NCBI GenBank assembly: GCA_902584365.1
Contig: CACHZG010000002.1
Span: 57,832 to 121,831 of the forward strand
DNA from: an uncultured Pelagibacteraceae bacterium
Lineage (GTDB): Bacteria > Pseudomonadota > Alphaproteobacteria > Pelagibacterales > Pelagibacteraceae
DNA: 64,000 nt
Direction of reading: 5' to 3'
Under the pieces are notes generated by a model. The model saw only the letters and a list, made by a program, of their open reading frames with translations, searched no databases and was not told where the DNA came from. The position numbers were made by a program, and so were the translations under genes. Shown in pieces: positions 50,440 to 60,902 of this stretch; the stretch's first letter is position 1; each line of letters starts with the position of its first letter.

Positions 50440-51258
50440 ATGAATTTAAGATTAATATTGATAAAACTTTACAAATTTAAGGTTTTTAAAAGATTAATTC
50501 CATCTCTGCTTAGGAAGTTTTCCTTTAGTGAGGGAATAAATATTAAATTGAAAAATTTTAAAATAAATTTAAATACAAAATCATCAATTGATAGAGAAAT
50601 CTTTTTAAAAGGGTCTTATGATAAGGATAAAATAGATTTTATTGAAAATAATGTTGATTTCAATTCAATCGATTATTTTTTAGATATTGGAGCCTACATT
50701 GGTTATTACAGTTTATATTTTAATAGTAAATATAAAAATATTAAAATTTTAACTTTTGAACCAATTTTAGAAAGCTTCAATCAAATTAAAACAAGCTTAA
50801 ACCAAAATTCCGGTCACAATATCACTATTTATAATTTAGCACTATCAGACACCAAAGGAGTTGATAAATCATGGGTTACTGATTTAAATAAAAAAAGCGG
50901 CTTTTCAATTTTTGATAAAGAAGATTTGGACAGAGAGGTAAATAATAATAATTATTCATTACAAAAAATTAAATATCAAGAAATCAAAAAAGATTGTTTA
51001 GATAATATCGTAAATATAAAAAATAAAAATTTAGTTTTAAAAATTGACGTTGAGCGTCATGAGCTTAAAACAATTAAGGGTGCTAAAAATATCCTATCAG
51101 CTTTTAATAATAAGATATTTATTCAAGTAGAAATAGTTGATAATTTAAAGGATAAAACAATTAGTTTATTAAATGAATACGGTTATAAAGTTATTGGATC
51201 TATAAAACCTGATGACAAAAGGGGAGGAACTGATTATTATCTACGAAATTTTAATTAA
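50440..51258 (+). CDS. FkbM family methyltransferase
   Basis: YFLDIGAYIGYYSLYFNSKY, LTFEPILESFNQIK, LVLKIDVERHELKTIKGA. Confidence 0.85.
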   Translation: MNLRLILIKLYKFKVFKRLIPSLLRKFSFSEGINIKLKNFKINLNTKSSIDREIFLKGSYDKDKIDFIENNVDFNSIDYFLDIGAYIGYYSLYFNSKYKNIKILTFEPILESFNQIKTSLNQNSGHNITIYNLALSDTKGVDKSWVTDLNKKSGFSIFDKEDLDREVNNNNYSLQKIKYQEIKKDCLDNIVNIKNKNLVLKIDVERHELKTIKGAKNILSAFNNKIFIQVEIVDNLKDKTISLLNEYGYKVIGSIKPDDKRGGTDYYLRNFN

Positions 51259-51291
51259 ATAATTTCTTGTGATAATTAATTTTCTAAACAT

Positions 51292-52248
51292 ATGTATAAA
51301 ATTGCAATAATTGAGGAAATTCATAAAGATGGGCTTAGATTATTAAAAGATAACCCCGATTATTCTTATGAATTAATTAACGATGCATCACCTGAGAATC
51401 TGATAAAAAAATTACCCACTTTTGATGGCTGTACTTTAAGAGTTAGTAAGCTTAACTCAAATATTTTAAAACACTGTAAGAAATTAAAAGTTATATCAAG
51501 ACATGGTGTTGGCTATGATAATGTTGATTTGGATTATATAAAACAAAACAATATAAATTTGTTAATAACAGCAAAAGCTAACGCAGTAGCAGTAGCAGAA
51601 CATGTAATGGCATTGGTTTTATCAATTTCGAAAGCTATAAAGATTTATGATAAAGAAGTCAGAGTAGGAAACTTTAAAAAAAATGCAAAATCTATAAGCA
51701 CTTTAGAATTATTTAATAAAGAAATCTTAATCGCTGGTTTTGGCCGTATTGGCAAGTCGTTAATTAAAAGATGTTTAAATTTTGATATGAAAGTTAAAGT
51801 TTTTGACCCATATCAGAATAAAGAAATTATTGAACAGCATGGAGGGGTGAAAATAAACAATTTCAATGAGGGGTTAAAATCATGTGATATTTTATCTTTA
51901 CATATGCCATTAAATGAAAAAACTAAAGATCTAATGAATTATAAAACTATAAGTTTAATGAAAAAAAATTCAATTTTGATAAATACAGCACGAGGAGGTA
52001 TAGTAAACGAATTTGATCTCGATAAAGCTTTAAAAGAGAATATTATTTTTGGCGCAGGTCTAGACGTATTTCAAAATGAACCAATACTTAATGATAGTCC
52101 GTTATTAAAAAATGATAAAGTTGTTTTAAGTCCACACTCAGCAACATTTACAAATGAATGTACCTCTAGAATGAGTGTTGAAACCGTAAAAAATGTTATT
52201 GATTTTTTTGAGAAAAAAATTGATAGAGAAATGATTGTTAAATTATGA
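51292..52248 (+). CDS. D-2-hydroxyacid dehydrogenase (phosphoglycerate dehydrogenase-like)
   Basis: VISRHGVGYDNVDLDYIK, ILIAGFGRIGKSLIKR, SILINTARGGIVNEFDLDKAL, LSPHSA. Confidence 0.88.
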   Translation: MYKIAIIEEIHKDGLRLLKDNPDYSYELINDASPENLIKKLPTFDGCTLRVSKLNSNILKHCKKLKVISRHGVGYDNVDLDYIKQNNINLLITAKANAVAVAEHVMALVLSISKAIKIYDKEVRVGNFKKNAKSISTLELFNKEILIAGFGRIGKSLIKRCLNFDMKVKVFDPYQNKEIIEQHGGVKINNFNEGLKSCDILSLHMPLNEKTKDLMNYKTISLMKKNSILINTARGGIVNEFDLDKALKENIIFGAGLDVFQNEPILNDSPLLKNDKVVLSPHSATFTNECTSRMSVETVKNVIDFFEKKIDREMIVKL

Positions 52249-52754
52249 TGGATCTAAGAAGGAAACTCAAAAATTTTGGACCATTGGAATTATTAGTTTC
52301 ATTCTCATTAATTTATGTCTTAATAATGTTAATTTGGACAGGTTCTACTCGATCAGATATTGAGAAAAAATCTAATTTGCTCAAACAAAATCATAAAAAT
52401 GTAGTAGAGTTTATGAACGAACAAGTTAACAAATGCTCTTCAGATGAGAATTCGTTAACCGCTTGGGGAGAAAAATGCGGAGATGTCTGGTCCTCTCAAA
52501 AAATAGTAAAATTTATCCTAAATAGTTTAGATTTAAATAATCCTTATTCGATTAAAGATGATCTAATTCAAACTTCATCAGATCCTAGAATTCAAGCAGA
52601 AGGTAAGGCTGGCCAATCTACAGAAAAAGGTATAATTTTTGTGTCAAGCAATGATTTTTTGTCCGAAGCTGGGTCAGAATGGATTATAGGAAGTTGTATA
52701 AAATCTCCCTGCGTTGCTGCTGGTAATAATGAGCTAGTTTCAATTTATCGCTAG
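52245..52754 (+). CDS. hypothetical membrane-anchored protein
   Basis: Single N-terminal TM (FGPLELLVSFSLIYVLIMLIW) plus soluble domain with Cys residues. Confidence 0.5.
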   Translation: MMDLRRKLKNFGPLELLVSFSLIYVLIMLIWTGSTRSDIEKKSNLLKQNHKNVVEFMNEQVNKCSSDENSLTAWGEKCGDVWSSQKIVKFILNSLDLNNPYSIKDDLIQTSSDPRIQAEGKAGQSTEKGIIFVSSNDFLSEAGSEWIIGSCIKSPCVAAGNNELVSIYR

Positions 52755-53650
52755 TCGATAATTTCAAACCCACATTCTTTTGCAACTTGACTCAAATACT
52801 CATAACCTTTCTTCGAATATTCAAATGGATTTGCTTTAGCAGGATCTTGTTCAGCTTCTACAACTAACCATCCAGAATAACCAGTTTTTTTTAAAATTTT
52901 AAGGAAAGGTTTATAATCTATACAACCATCTCCAGGTACAGTAAAAGCACCATTTAAAAACGCCTCTCTAAAACTGTAATCTTTTTTTATCGACTCATCT
53001 AAAACTTTTTTTCTCATATCCTTACAATGTACATGAAGAATTCTTTGATTTAAATCTTGAGTAATTTTTAAATAATCTCCTCCAGCAAATAACATATGCC
53101 CGGTATCTATTAATAAATGGACGGTATCAATAGTATTTTCAATCAATCGATATGTGTCCTTTTCAGATTGTATGACAGTTCCCATATGATGATGATATGC
53201 TAATGGCATACCCTGATCAGACATCATCTTGCTTAATTCATTTATTCTTGAAATTAATAAATTCCAATCTTCTTTTGATAAAATTGGTCTTTTTGATAAG
53301 GGTGAATTAGGATCTCCTTGAATTGAGTTTGTCACTTCGGCAAATACCATACAAGGTGCCTTACAATCCAAGAATAATTTAAATTGATCTTTCATATAAC
53401 TAAACTCTTCTTTAGCAGATCTTTTTAATAAATTAGCACCATACCATCCAGAACAAAGCTTTAAGTTTTCTTTAGCTAATTTAGGTAGTAAAATATTCGA
53501 GTCCTTTGAAAATTTTCCTCCAGACTCGACTCCACTAAAACCTGCTTTACTTGCTTCATGTAAGCACTGTTCTAAAGATGTGTCGCCTCCTAATTCAGGC
53601 ATGTCATCATTACTCCAAGCTATTGGGGCTACACCTAATTTTATTTTCAT
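52751..53650 (-). CDS. iolE: IolE-like inosose dehydratase / sugar phosphate isomerase-epimerase
   Basis: KLGVAPIAWSNDDMPELGGDTSLEQCLHEASKAGFSGVESGGKF and LLIDTGHMLFAGGD..HCKDMR. Confidence 0.88.
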   Translation of the reverse strand: MKIKLGVAPIAWSNDDMPELGGDTSLEQCLHEASKAGFSGVESGGKFSKDSNILLPKLAKENLKLCSGWYGANLLKRSAKEEFSYMKDQFKLFLDCKAPCMVFAEVTNSIQGDPNSPLSKRPILSKEDWNLLISRINELSKMMSDQGMPLAYHHHMGTVIQSEKDTYRLIENTIDTVHLLIDTGHMLFAGGDYLKITQDLNQRILHVHCKDMRKKVLDESIKKDYSFREAFLNGAFTVPGDGCIDYKPFLKILKKTGYSGWLVVEAEQDPAKANPFEYSKKGYEYLSQVAKECGFEIID

Positions 53651-53707
53651 ATAAAGAAATATTTTTTAGTATACTATTAATTCCTAATCAATTAAATTTT
53701 AAGTTAA

Positions 53708-54847
53708 ATGAAAAGAAGATTAAAGCTTGGTATTATAGGAGGAGGACCTGGGTCATGGATTGGTCATGTTCATAGAATAGCGGCAAGATTTGACGATAAA
53801 TATGAAATTATAGCTGGGGTATTTTCTCGTAATTTAAAAATAAATCAAAAATTTGCACAAAAAATTGGAATTAAAAAAGACAGATGTTACAAAGATTTTA
53901 AAGAACTTTGTTTAAAAGAAAAAAGGAGAAAAGACTCAATAGATGTAATATCTATAATGACACCACCAGGTAGCCATCAAGAAATAGCTGAATTATTTAT
54001 CAAAAATAATTTTCATGTTATTTCTGATAAACCTTTTGCAGGTAATTTTATTCAAGCTAAGAAATTACATAAGACCATAAAAAAAAATAAAAAAATAGTT
54101 TATGGGCTAACTCATAATTACTCTGCTTATCCAATGGTAAGATATGCAAAAAAATTAATAAAAGACGGTAAAATCGGAAATATAGAATACATCAATGTTG
54201 AGTATATCCAAGATTGGTCTAATGGAAGAGATATAACTTTAAAAAATGCAAAGAGCATTTTTAAATGGAAATTAGAAAAAAAATTCGCAGGAATTTCTAC
54301 TGTATTAAATGAAATAGGATCTCATGCATTTCATTTAGCCTACTATCTAACAGGTTTGGAAGGAAGAAAGTTGTTTGCTGATATAAAACAATATTCTAAA
54401 AAGATTAAATTTGATACCAACGCTCAAGTTTTAGTTGACTATGAAAATAAAGGGAAGGGACTATTTTGGATCTCTACGACTGCAAGAGGAGAAGTTTATG
54501 GTCTAAAAATAAGAGTTTTTGGTAATAAAGGAAGTATTGAGTGGATACAAAATAATCCAAATCACCTAATATACGGAAATTCAAAGGGTGCCACAAAAAA
54601 ATTAGAAAGAGGATTTAATGAGAGTAGCTATTCAAAGAAATTTTCAAGAATTAAGTACGGACATCCAGAAGGATACCTAAGCGCATTTGCCAATTTGTAT
54701 AAAGAAATATCACAAGAAATTAATAATAAAAATCCATCTAGAAAAAAATTTTTCCCAAATGAAGATGATGGATTAATTACAGCAAAATACATTGATGCCT
54801 GCGTAAAATCATCTAAGAGAAAAAAATGGGTTAATTTAAATGATTAA
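53708..54847 (+). CDS. Gfo/Idh/MocA family oxidoreductase
   Basis: LGIIGGGPGSWIGHVHRIAARFDDKYEIIAGVFSR, ISDKPFAGNF; 379 aa. Confidence 0.87.
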   Translation: MKRRLKLGIIGGGPGSWIGHVHRIAARFDDKYEIIAGVFSRNLKINQKFAQKIGIKKDRCYKDFKELCLKEKRRKDSIDVISIMTPPGSHQEIAELFIKNNFHVISDKPFAGNFIQAKKLHKTIKKNKKIVYGLTHNYSAYPMVRYAKKLIKDGKIGNIEYINVEYIQDWSNGRDITLKNAKSIFKWKLEKKFAGISTVLNEIGSHAFHLAYYLTGLEGRKLFADIKQYSKKIKFDTNAQVLVDYENKGKGLFWISTTARGEVYGLKIRVFGNKGSIEWIQNNPNHLIYGNSKGATKKLERGFNESSYSKKFSRIKYGHPEGYLSAFANLYKEISQEINNKNPSRKKFFPNEDDGLITAKYIDACVKSSKRKKWVNLND

Positions 54848-55829
54848 TGTTGCTTTAATTGGTCTAGGAAGAATTGGTATGATGCATGCAAAAAATATTT
54901 TAGATCATAAATATTTAAATTTACACTCTATCTATGAAAAAGATAAAATTTTATCAAATAACGCAAAAAAAAAATTTAAATGTAATGTTTCAAAAAGTTT
55001 TATGGATTTGTACTTAGATCCAAAGATTGATATAATTTTTATTGCTAGTTCAACGTCTACTCACATAAAATTCATAGATTTAGGTTTAAAATTTAAAAAA
55101 ACTATTTTTTGTGAAAAACCTCTTGATTTAGACATCAAAAAAATTAAAAAATTATCAAAAAAGATAAATAAAAAATCTAAAATTCAATTAGGTTTTAATC
55201 GTCGTTATGATCCTGGTCATTATTCTCTGAAAAAAAAATTAGATTTAAATAAAATTGGAAAATTAGAAAAGATTATAATTACAAGTAGAGATCCAGCACC
55301 ACCAAGCATAAAATATCTTAGATCATCAGGAGGAATCTTTAGAGATATGATGATACATGACTTTGATTTATGTAGATTTTATCTTAATAAGGATAAGATT
55401 ATTCAGTTAAATTCACAAGCCTCATCTTTCAAAAAATTTTATAAAACAATTAAAGATTATGAAATTGCAACAGTTTCAATGAAAAGCAAAAATGGAGTTT
55501 TATGTTTAATTAATAATTCTAGACATTGTTCTTTTGGTTATGATCAAAGGGTAGAATTATTTGGTTCAAAAGGTATGTTGATCTCAGACAATAAATATGA
55601 AAATGACTCGAAGTTATATATTTCAAAAAATACCTCTGTAAAAAATAATTTTATGTACTTTTTTATCGATCGCTATAAAGAAGCTTACAAGTTACAATTA
55701 GACGATTTAGTTAAATTACATAAAAAAAATTTTAAACCTAGATCTGGTTTTTTTGATGGTTATGAAGCACTTAGATTGGCAAATGCTGCAACTTTATCAG
55801 TTAAGAAAAAAACCACTGTTTTAATATAA
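54840..55829 (+). CDS. iolG: inositol 2-dehydrogenase-like Gfo/Idh/MocA oxidoreductase
   Basis: VALIGLGRIGMMHAKNI, IFCEKPLDLDI, QLGFNRRYDPG, GGIFRDMMIHDFDLCRF. Confidence 0.82.
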   Translation: MINVALIGLGRIGMMHAKNILDHKYLNLHSIYEKDKILSNNAKKKFKCNVSKSFMDLYLDPKIDIIFIASSTSTHIKFIDLGLKFKKTIFCEKPLDLDIKKIKKLSKKINKKSKIQLGFNRRYDPGHYSLKKKLDLNKIGKLEKIIITSRDPAPPSIKYLRSSGGIFRDMMIHDFDLCRFYLNKDKIIQLNSQASSFKKFYKTIKDYEIATVSMKSKNGVLCLINNSRHCSFGYDQRVELFGSKGMLISDNKYENDSKLYISKNTSVKNNFMYFFIDRYKEAYKLQLDDLVKLHKKNFKPRSGFFDGYEALRLANAATLSVKKKTTVLI

Positions 55830-55940
55830 AATTATATATACCTATGGTTGAAAAACTAATTTTTAATGAAATTAATTTTGAATTTGAGACAAATTTTTGT
55901 TTTAATGCTTATCTTTATTAATCAAATTAAGGGATAAATA

Positions 55941-56864
55941 ATGAAAAAAATATACTTAACAATAGCTGCTCTAATGAGTTGGACAGTGATGTCAGTGGCT
56001 GCTTTAGCAGTAGATATTATTGTTGTGTCTCATGGACAAGCAAATGACCCTTTCTGGTCTGTTGCAAAAAATGGAGTTGATAAGGCTTGTAAAGATATGA
56101 AGGTGTCTTGCAAATACACTGCTCCAGCAACATTTGACATGGTAGAGATGGCAAAACTGATTGATAACGCTGTTTCTCAAAAGCCAAAAGGTATTGTAAT
56201 AACTCTTCCAGATGCTGCCGCTTTAGGCAAATCTGTTAAAGCTGCAATATCTGCGGGTATTCCAGTAATCTCTATGAATTCAGGTTCAGATGACTATATG
56301 AAACTAGGTATTAGTGCTCACGTAGGTCAAACAGAGTTTGAAGCTGGCGTAGGTGGCGGACAAAAAATGAAAGCTGCTGGTGGTAAAAAAGCACTATGTG
56401 TTAACCACGAAGTAGGCAACGTCGCTTTAGATAGAAGATGTGCTGGTTTCAAAAAAGGTTTTGGTGGATCTGTAGACATATTAGGTACATCAAATGACCC
56501 AACTGAAATTCAAAAAGCTGTAGCTGCTAAATTAGGTGGTGGATATGACACTATTCTTACTTTAGGCGCTGGTCTTGCAGGAGAAGCTGCCCTGAAAGCA
56601 TTAGAGTCTGCTGGTAAAGTTGGAAGCGTTAAACTTGGTACATTCGATATGTCGCCAGGAATGCTAAAAGCTGCTGCTGCTGGAAAAGTTGAGTTCTTAA
56701 TTGACCAACAACAGTATCTACAAGGTTATTTGCCTATAGCTATCTTTTCTCAATATATGAGATATGGAACAATGCCAGCTGGTGTTGTTATGACAGGACC
56801 TGGTTTTGTTACTCCTAACAATGCAAAGGATGTAATAAAATGGGCTGCTCAAGGTTATAGATAA
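55941..56864 (+). CDS. sugar/inositol ABC transporter periplasmic binding protein (FrcB-like)
   Basis: Signal peptide; type I sugar PBP VSHGQANDPFWSVAKNGVDKACKDM..., LIDQQQYLQGYLPI. Confidence 0.88.
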   Translation: MKKIYLTIAALMSWTVMSVAALAVDIIVVSHGQANDPFWSVAKNGVDKACKDMKVSCKYTAPATFDMVEMAKLIDNAVSQKPKGIVITLPDAAALGKSVKAAISAGIPVISMNSGSDDYMKLGISAHVGQTEFEAGVGGGQKMKAAGGKKALCVNHEVGNVALDRRCAGFKKGFGGSVDILGTSNDPTEIQKAVAAKLGGGYDTILTLGAGLAGEAALKALESAGKVGSVKLGTFDMSPGMLKAAAAGKVEFLIDQQQYLQGYLPIAIFSQYMRYGTMPAGVVMTGPGFVTPNNAKDVIKWAAQGYR

Positions 56865-56878
56865 GAATAATATTATAA

Positions 56879-56911
56879 AGGCCTAGTGATTGTTCACTAG
56901 GCCTTTTTTTT
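56879..56911 (+). terminator. intrinsic terminator between binding-protein and permease genes
   Basis: AGGCCTAGTGA-TTGT-TCACTAGGCCT perfect 11-bp stem followed by a T tract. Confidence 0.92.
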
Positions 56912-56923
56912 AAGTTTTTTTAT

Positions 56924-58051
56924 ATGTCTACAAAATCTAAAAGTATTGAAACAAAAACTGATTTCAATCAGGATGAAAGACTCAAAAAAGTTTCTAAATT
57001 AAGGTTATTGTTAAATAGACCTGAACTTGGCGCCCTTGGTGGAGCTATACTTGTATTTATATTTTTTGGTATAGTTGCTGGGGATACGGGAATGTTTAGC
57101 GCGTATGGAGTATTAAATTTCTTGGATGTTTCAGCTAATCTAGGAATAATAGCTATTGCCGCTGCTATGTTAATGATAGGAGGAGAATTCGATCTATCTA
57201 TTGGATCAATGATTGGATTTGCAGGCATATGTATAGCAATTCCAGCAATTTATTGGGGGTGGCCACTATGGATGAGTATTATTTTTGCATTCTCAATGGC
57301 GGTACTTGTAGGATATTTTAATGGAATATTAGTGGTAAGAACTGGCTTACCATCATTTATTGTTACTCTTGCAATGCTTTTTATTTTAAGAGGTGCTACT
57401 TTAGCAATAACAAGATTGATTACTGGTCGAACTCAAGTTCCAGGTCTTAGAGTTTTAATCGAAGATGATCCATTAGCATGGATATTTGCAACTGATACTT
57501 TTAAATGGGTTTTTACTTGGTTAGGTTCAATGAATTTAATTGCATTAAGAACTGATGGAACTCCACTCGCTACAGGAATACCACCATCAGTAATATGGTT
57601 CATAGCTTTAGCAATTATTACAACATGGATACTAATGAAAACAAGATATGGAAATTGGATATTTGCATCTGGAGGAGATAAAAATGGTGCTAACAATGTT
57701 GGAGTGCCAGTTGGTAGAGTAAAAATAAGTTTATTCATAGGCACTGCAGTAGCAGCAACTATTTTTGCTACTATTCAAGTTTTAGACGCTGGATCAGCTG
57801 ATACAATGCGTGGGACTTTAAAGGAATTAGAGGCAATTGCGGCTGCAGTTGTTGGAGGCTGTTTATTAACTGGTGGATATGGTTCTGCTATTGGTGCAGC
57901 ATTTGGAGCTTTGATATTTGGTACAGTATCAATGGGAATATTTTATACTGATGTGGATACAGACTGGTTTAAAGTTTTTTTAGGAGCAATGATGTTGATT
58001 GCAGTGATCTTTAATAACTACATAAGAAGAAAGGTAACAGAGAGCAAATAA
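56924..58051 (+). CDS. sugar ABC transporter permease (FrcC-like)
   Basis: BPD_transp_2-type permease; [52 protein letters not shown]. Confidence 0.9.
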   Translation: MSTKSKSIETKTDFNQDERLKKVSKLRLLLNRPELGALGGAILVFIFFGIVAGDTGMFSAYGVLNFLDVSANLGIIAIAAAMLMIGGEFDLSIGSMIGFAGICIAIPAIYWGWPLWMSIIFAFSMAVLVGYFNGILVVRTGLPSFIVTLAMLFILRGATLAITRLITGRTQVPGLRVLIEDDPLAWIFATDTFKWVFTWLGSMNLIALRTDGTPLATGIPPSVIWFIALAIITTWILMKTRYGNWIFASGGDKNGANNVGVPVGRVKISLFIGTAVAATIFATIQVLDAGSADTMRGTLKELEAIAAAVVGGCLLTGGYGSAIGAAFGALIFGTVSMGIFYTDVDTDWFKVFLGAMMLIAVIFNNYIRRKVTESK

Positions 58052-58845
58052 TGTCTGACTATTTGGTTCAATTTAATAATATTAGTAAATTTTTTGGAAA
58101 AGTTATAGCTTTGAAAGATGTAACTATGAAACTAAAAAAAGGCGAGATCATGTGCCTACTTGGTGACAATGGTGCAGGTAAATCAACGTTAATAAAGACA
58201 TTAGCCGGTGTTCATAGACCTGATGAAGGTGAAATTATTGTTGAAGGAAAAAAAACAATATTTGACAGTCCTAAAGATGCATTAGATATGGGAATAGCTA
58301 CAGTGTACCAAGATCTAGCTTTAGTCTCTCTTATGAGTGTAACAAGAAACTTTTTTATGGGTAGAGAACCTATGAAAGGTCCACCATTTTTCAAAACTTT
58401 CGATATTGAAAAAGCAAATAAGATAGCTGCTGAGAGAATGGGGCAGATAGGAATCGATGTTAGAGATCCATCTCAAGCGGTTGGAACGATGTCTGGTGGT
58501 GAGAGACAATGTTTAGCAATCAGTAGAGCTATATATTTTGGCGCTAAAGTTTTAGTTTTAGACGAGCCGACTTCAGCTTTAGGTGTTCATCAAGCATCAG
58601 TTGTTCTAAAATATATAGTTAAAGCTGCCTCTCAAGGGTTAGCAGTGATATTAATTACTCACAACGTTCATCATGCTTACCCTGTTGGAAATAGTTTTAC
58701 AGTTTTAAATAGAGGAAAAAGTTTAGGTACCTATGAAAAAAAAGATATCAGTAGAGAAAAACTTTTAAGTATGATGGCTGGTGGCGAAGAATTAAATAAA
58801 TTAGAAGTGGAGCTTCAAGAAATGAATAGGTCCTCTGCCAATTAA
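58051..58845 (+). CDS. sugar ABC transporter ATP-binding protein, single ABC domain (FrcA-like)
   Basis: Walker [10 protein letters not shown], signature MSGGERQ, Walker [12 protein letters not shown]; 264 aa. Confidence 0.92.
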   Translation: MSDYLVQFNNISKFFGKVIALKDVTMKLKKGEIMCLLGDNGAGKSTLIKTLAGVHRPDEGEIIVEGKKTIFDSPKDALDMGIATVYQDLALVSLMSVTRNFFMGREPMKGPPFFKTFDIEKANKIAAERMGQIGIDVRDPSQAVGTMSGGERQCLAISRAIYFGAKVLVLDEPTSALGVHQASVVLKYIVKAASQGLAVILITHNVHHAYPVGNSFTVLNRGKSLGTYEKKDISREKLLSMMAGGEELNKLEVELQEMNRSSAN

Positions 58846-59744
58846 TGCAAATAGGTATTGATTTAGGCGCAACAAAGATAGAATACGTTCTATTAGACAA
58901 TAATAACATTGAAATAAAAAGAGATAGAGTCCACACTCCTAAAGACTATGAAAATACCATTAAAACAATCATTCAAATTGTAAAGAAATTGGAAAATAGT
59001 TCTGGTAAATTTAATATTGGTATATGCCATCCTGGAGCTGTAGATAAAACTACAGGTCTAATTAAAAACGCACATAATTCTCAATGGTTAAATAAAAAAA
59101 ATTTGATAAAAGATTTAAAAATAAAATTGAATAATAATATCCTTACAGAGAATGATGCTAATTGTTTTTGCTTATCAGAAGCTTTCGATGGATCAGCGAG
59201 TCATTATGAAACTGTATTTGGTATTATACTGGGATCCGGTTGTGGTGGAGGACTAGTAATAGATAAAAAAATAATATCTGGAGCAAATGGTTTGGGAGGT
59301 GAATGGAGTTTAAACCAAATGCCACTAAAAAATACACCAAATTTAAAATCAGATAAAACTTTAAACTTTTCGAATAGAGTTGAGGGATTTTTGTCAGGTA
59401 AATCAATAGAGAAAAGATTTAATGAAAGATTTAAAGAAAAGATTTCTGCAAAGGAAATTTTTAAAAGGTACAGAGGTAATGATGCAAACACAACTTTATT
59501 TATCAATGAATATAAAGAAATTTTATCAAGGTGTTTGGTAATAATTATAACAACCCTTGATCCTGATGCAATAGTTTTTGGAGGGGGAATTTCTAATGAA
59601 ATTGATTTTTTAGATGAAATTAAAAAAAAGACTTCAATTTTTGTTAATGAACCAAATCTTAAAACTGTTTTTTTAAAACCAAAACATGGAGACGCAAGTG
59701 GAGTTAGAGGCGCGGCTATTTTAAGTAGACAAAACTCTATTTAA
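58845..59744 (+). CDS. ROK family sugar kinase
   Basis: IGIDLGATKIEYVLLD, ENDANCFCLSEAF, GIILGSGCGGGLVI, VFGGGISNE. Confidence 0.9.
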   Translation: MQIGIDLGATKIEYVLLDNNNIEIKRDRVHTPKDYENTIKTIIQIVKKLENSSGKFNIGICHPGAVDKTTGLIKNAHNSQWLNKKNLIKDLKIKLNNNILTENDANCFCLSEAFDGSASHYETVFGIILGSGCGGGLVIDKKIISGANGLGGEWSLNQMPLKNTPNLKSDKTLNFSNRVEGFLSGKSIEKRFNERFKEKISAKEIFKRYRGNDANTTLFINEYKEILSRCLVIIITTLDPDAIVFGGGISNEIDFLDEIKKKTSIFVNEPNLKTVFLKPKHGDASGVRGAAILSRQNSI

Positions 59745-60894
59745 GTATTGACTTAATTTCTTTATTTGAAAAAGGTTTTGGTTTTTCACATAGTACCGAA
59801 ATTTTATGTTTTTTATTTTTTTTTGCAGATAAATGAATTGCCTCTATTATATTAAGAACGTGTAGAGATAAAATTCCATTACATCTATGTTTTTTCTTAT
59901 TTTGAATTGAATATATCATTTCTGATAGGCCAACGCCTCTATAGTTTGCATTAGTAGGAGACTCATTTGCCCTTGAGCTCTGAGTTCTTATGTTTATTTT
60001 TCCTAATGACATTTTATTGGTTTTAAAGTTTTGCCAAGAACTACCTAATTTTTTACTAATTAAAACTGATCCACCAAACATATTTGGATCCGGGACGATC
60101 ATAGAGCCGTTTTCACCATATAGTTCTATGTGATTTCTTAAATGAGAAATCACATCGAAAGATAGTGTTAATCTAATTATTGTTCCATTATGAAATTTTA
60201 TAGTCGAAAAATAAGTTGTTGGACATTCTACTTTAAATTTTTTTCCTTTTTTCGGACCAATGCCAATTATTCTTTTGTTCACACCTTTAGAGCTGATACT
60301 TGTTACCTCTTGAGCGGGTCCTAATAAATTTACTAAAGCAGTTAAATAATATGGACCCATATCTATGACAGGTCCTCCTCCTTTTTTTGAAAACCAAGGT
60401 TCAGGATTTGGATGATAAGACTGTATACCAGGAAAAGCAAATATGCCTGTGCCAAACTTTACTTTACCTATTATATTTTTGTCTAAAAGTTCTCTCGCTT
60501 TTTGATTTCCACCACCCAAAAAAGTATCTGGAGCATTACCTATAAAAAGTTTTTTTCTTTTAGCTATTTTTATAAGTTCTTTGCCATCTTTAAAAGATAC
60601 TGCTAAAGGTTTCTCAGAATAAACATGCTTTCCATTTAATAATGACTTTTTTGCTATTAAATAGTGAGCATTCGGTATTGTTAAATTTAGAATTACCTGT
60701 ATTTCTTTATCTTGAAGCAATTCATTAACTGAAAGAGATTTAATTTTATAAGTTTTTGCGCATTTTTGAGATGCAAATTTATTTATATCTGCGCATTTTA
60801 TTATTTTAAAATTATTAAAATATTTGTGTGCTCTAAAGTATGTTTCAGCTATATGACCGCATCCTATTAGACCAACTTTAAAGATTTTATTCAT
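59737..60894 (-). CDS. Gfo/Idh/MocA family oxidoreductase
   Basis: VGLIGCGHIAETYFRAHKYF, HVYSEKPLAVSF, GGGPVIDMGPYYLTALVNLLG. Confidence 0.87.
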   Translation of the reverse strand: MNKIFKVGLIGCGHIAETYFRAHKYFNNFKIIKCADINKFASQKCAKTYKIKSLSVNELLQDKEIQVILNLTIPNAHYLIAKKSLLNGKHVYSEKPLAVSFKDGKELIKIAKRKKLFIGNAPDTFLGGGNQKARELLDKNIIGKVKFGTGIFAFPGIQSYHPNPEPWFSKKGGGPVIDMGPYYLTALVNLLGPAQEVTSISSKGVNKRIIGIGPKKGKKFKVECPTTYFSTIKFHNGTIIRLTLSFDVISHLRNHIELYGENGSMIVPDPNMFGGSVLISKKLGSSWQNFKTNKMSLGKINIRTQSSRANESPTNANYRGVGLSEMIYSIQNKKKHRCNGILSLHVLNIIEAIHLSAKKNKKHKISVLCEKPKPFSNKEIKSILK

Positions 60895-60902
60895 TAAAAA
60901 GG

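Noticed and set aside
59204-59506. Minus-strand ORFs inside the ROK kinase gene
   Set aside because: Antisense to conserved ROK motifs; no family resemblance.
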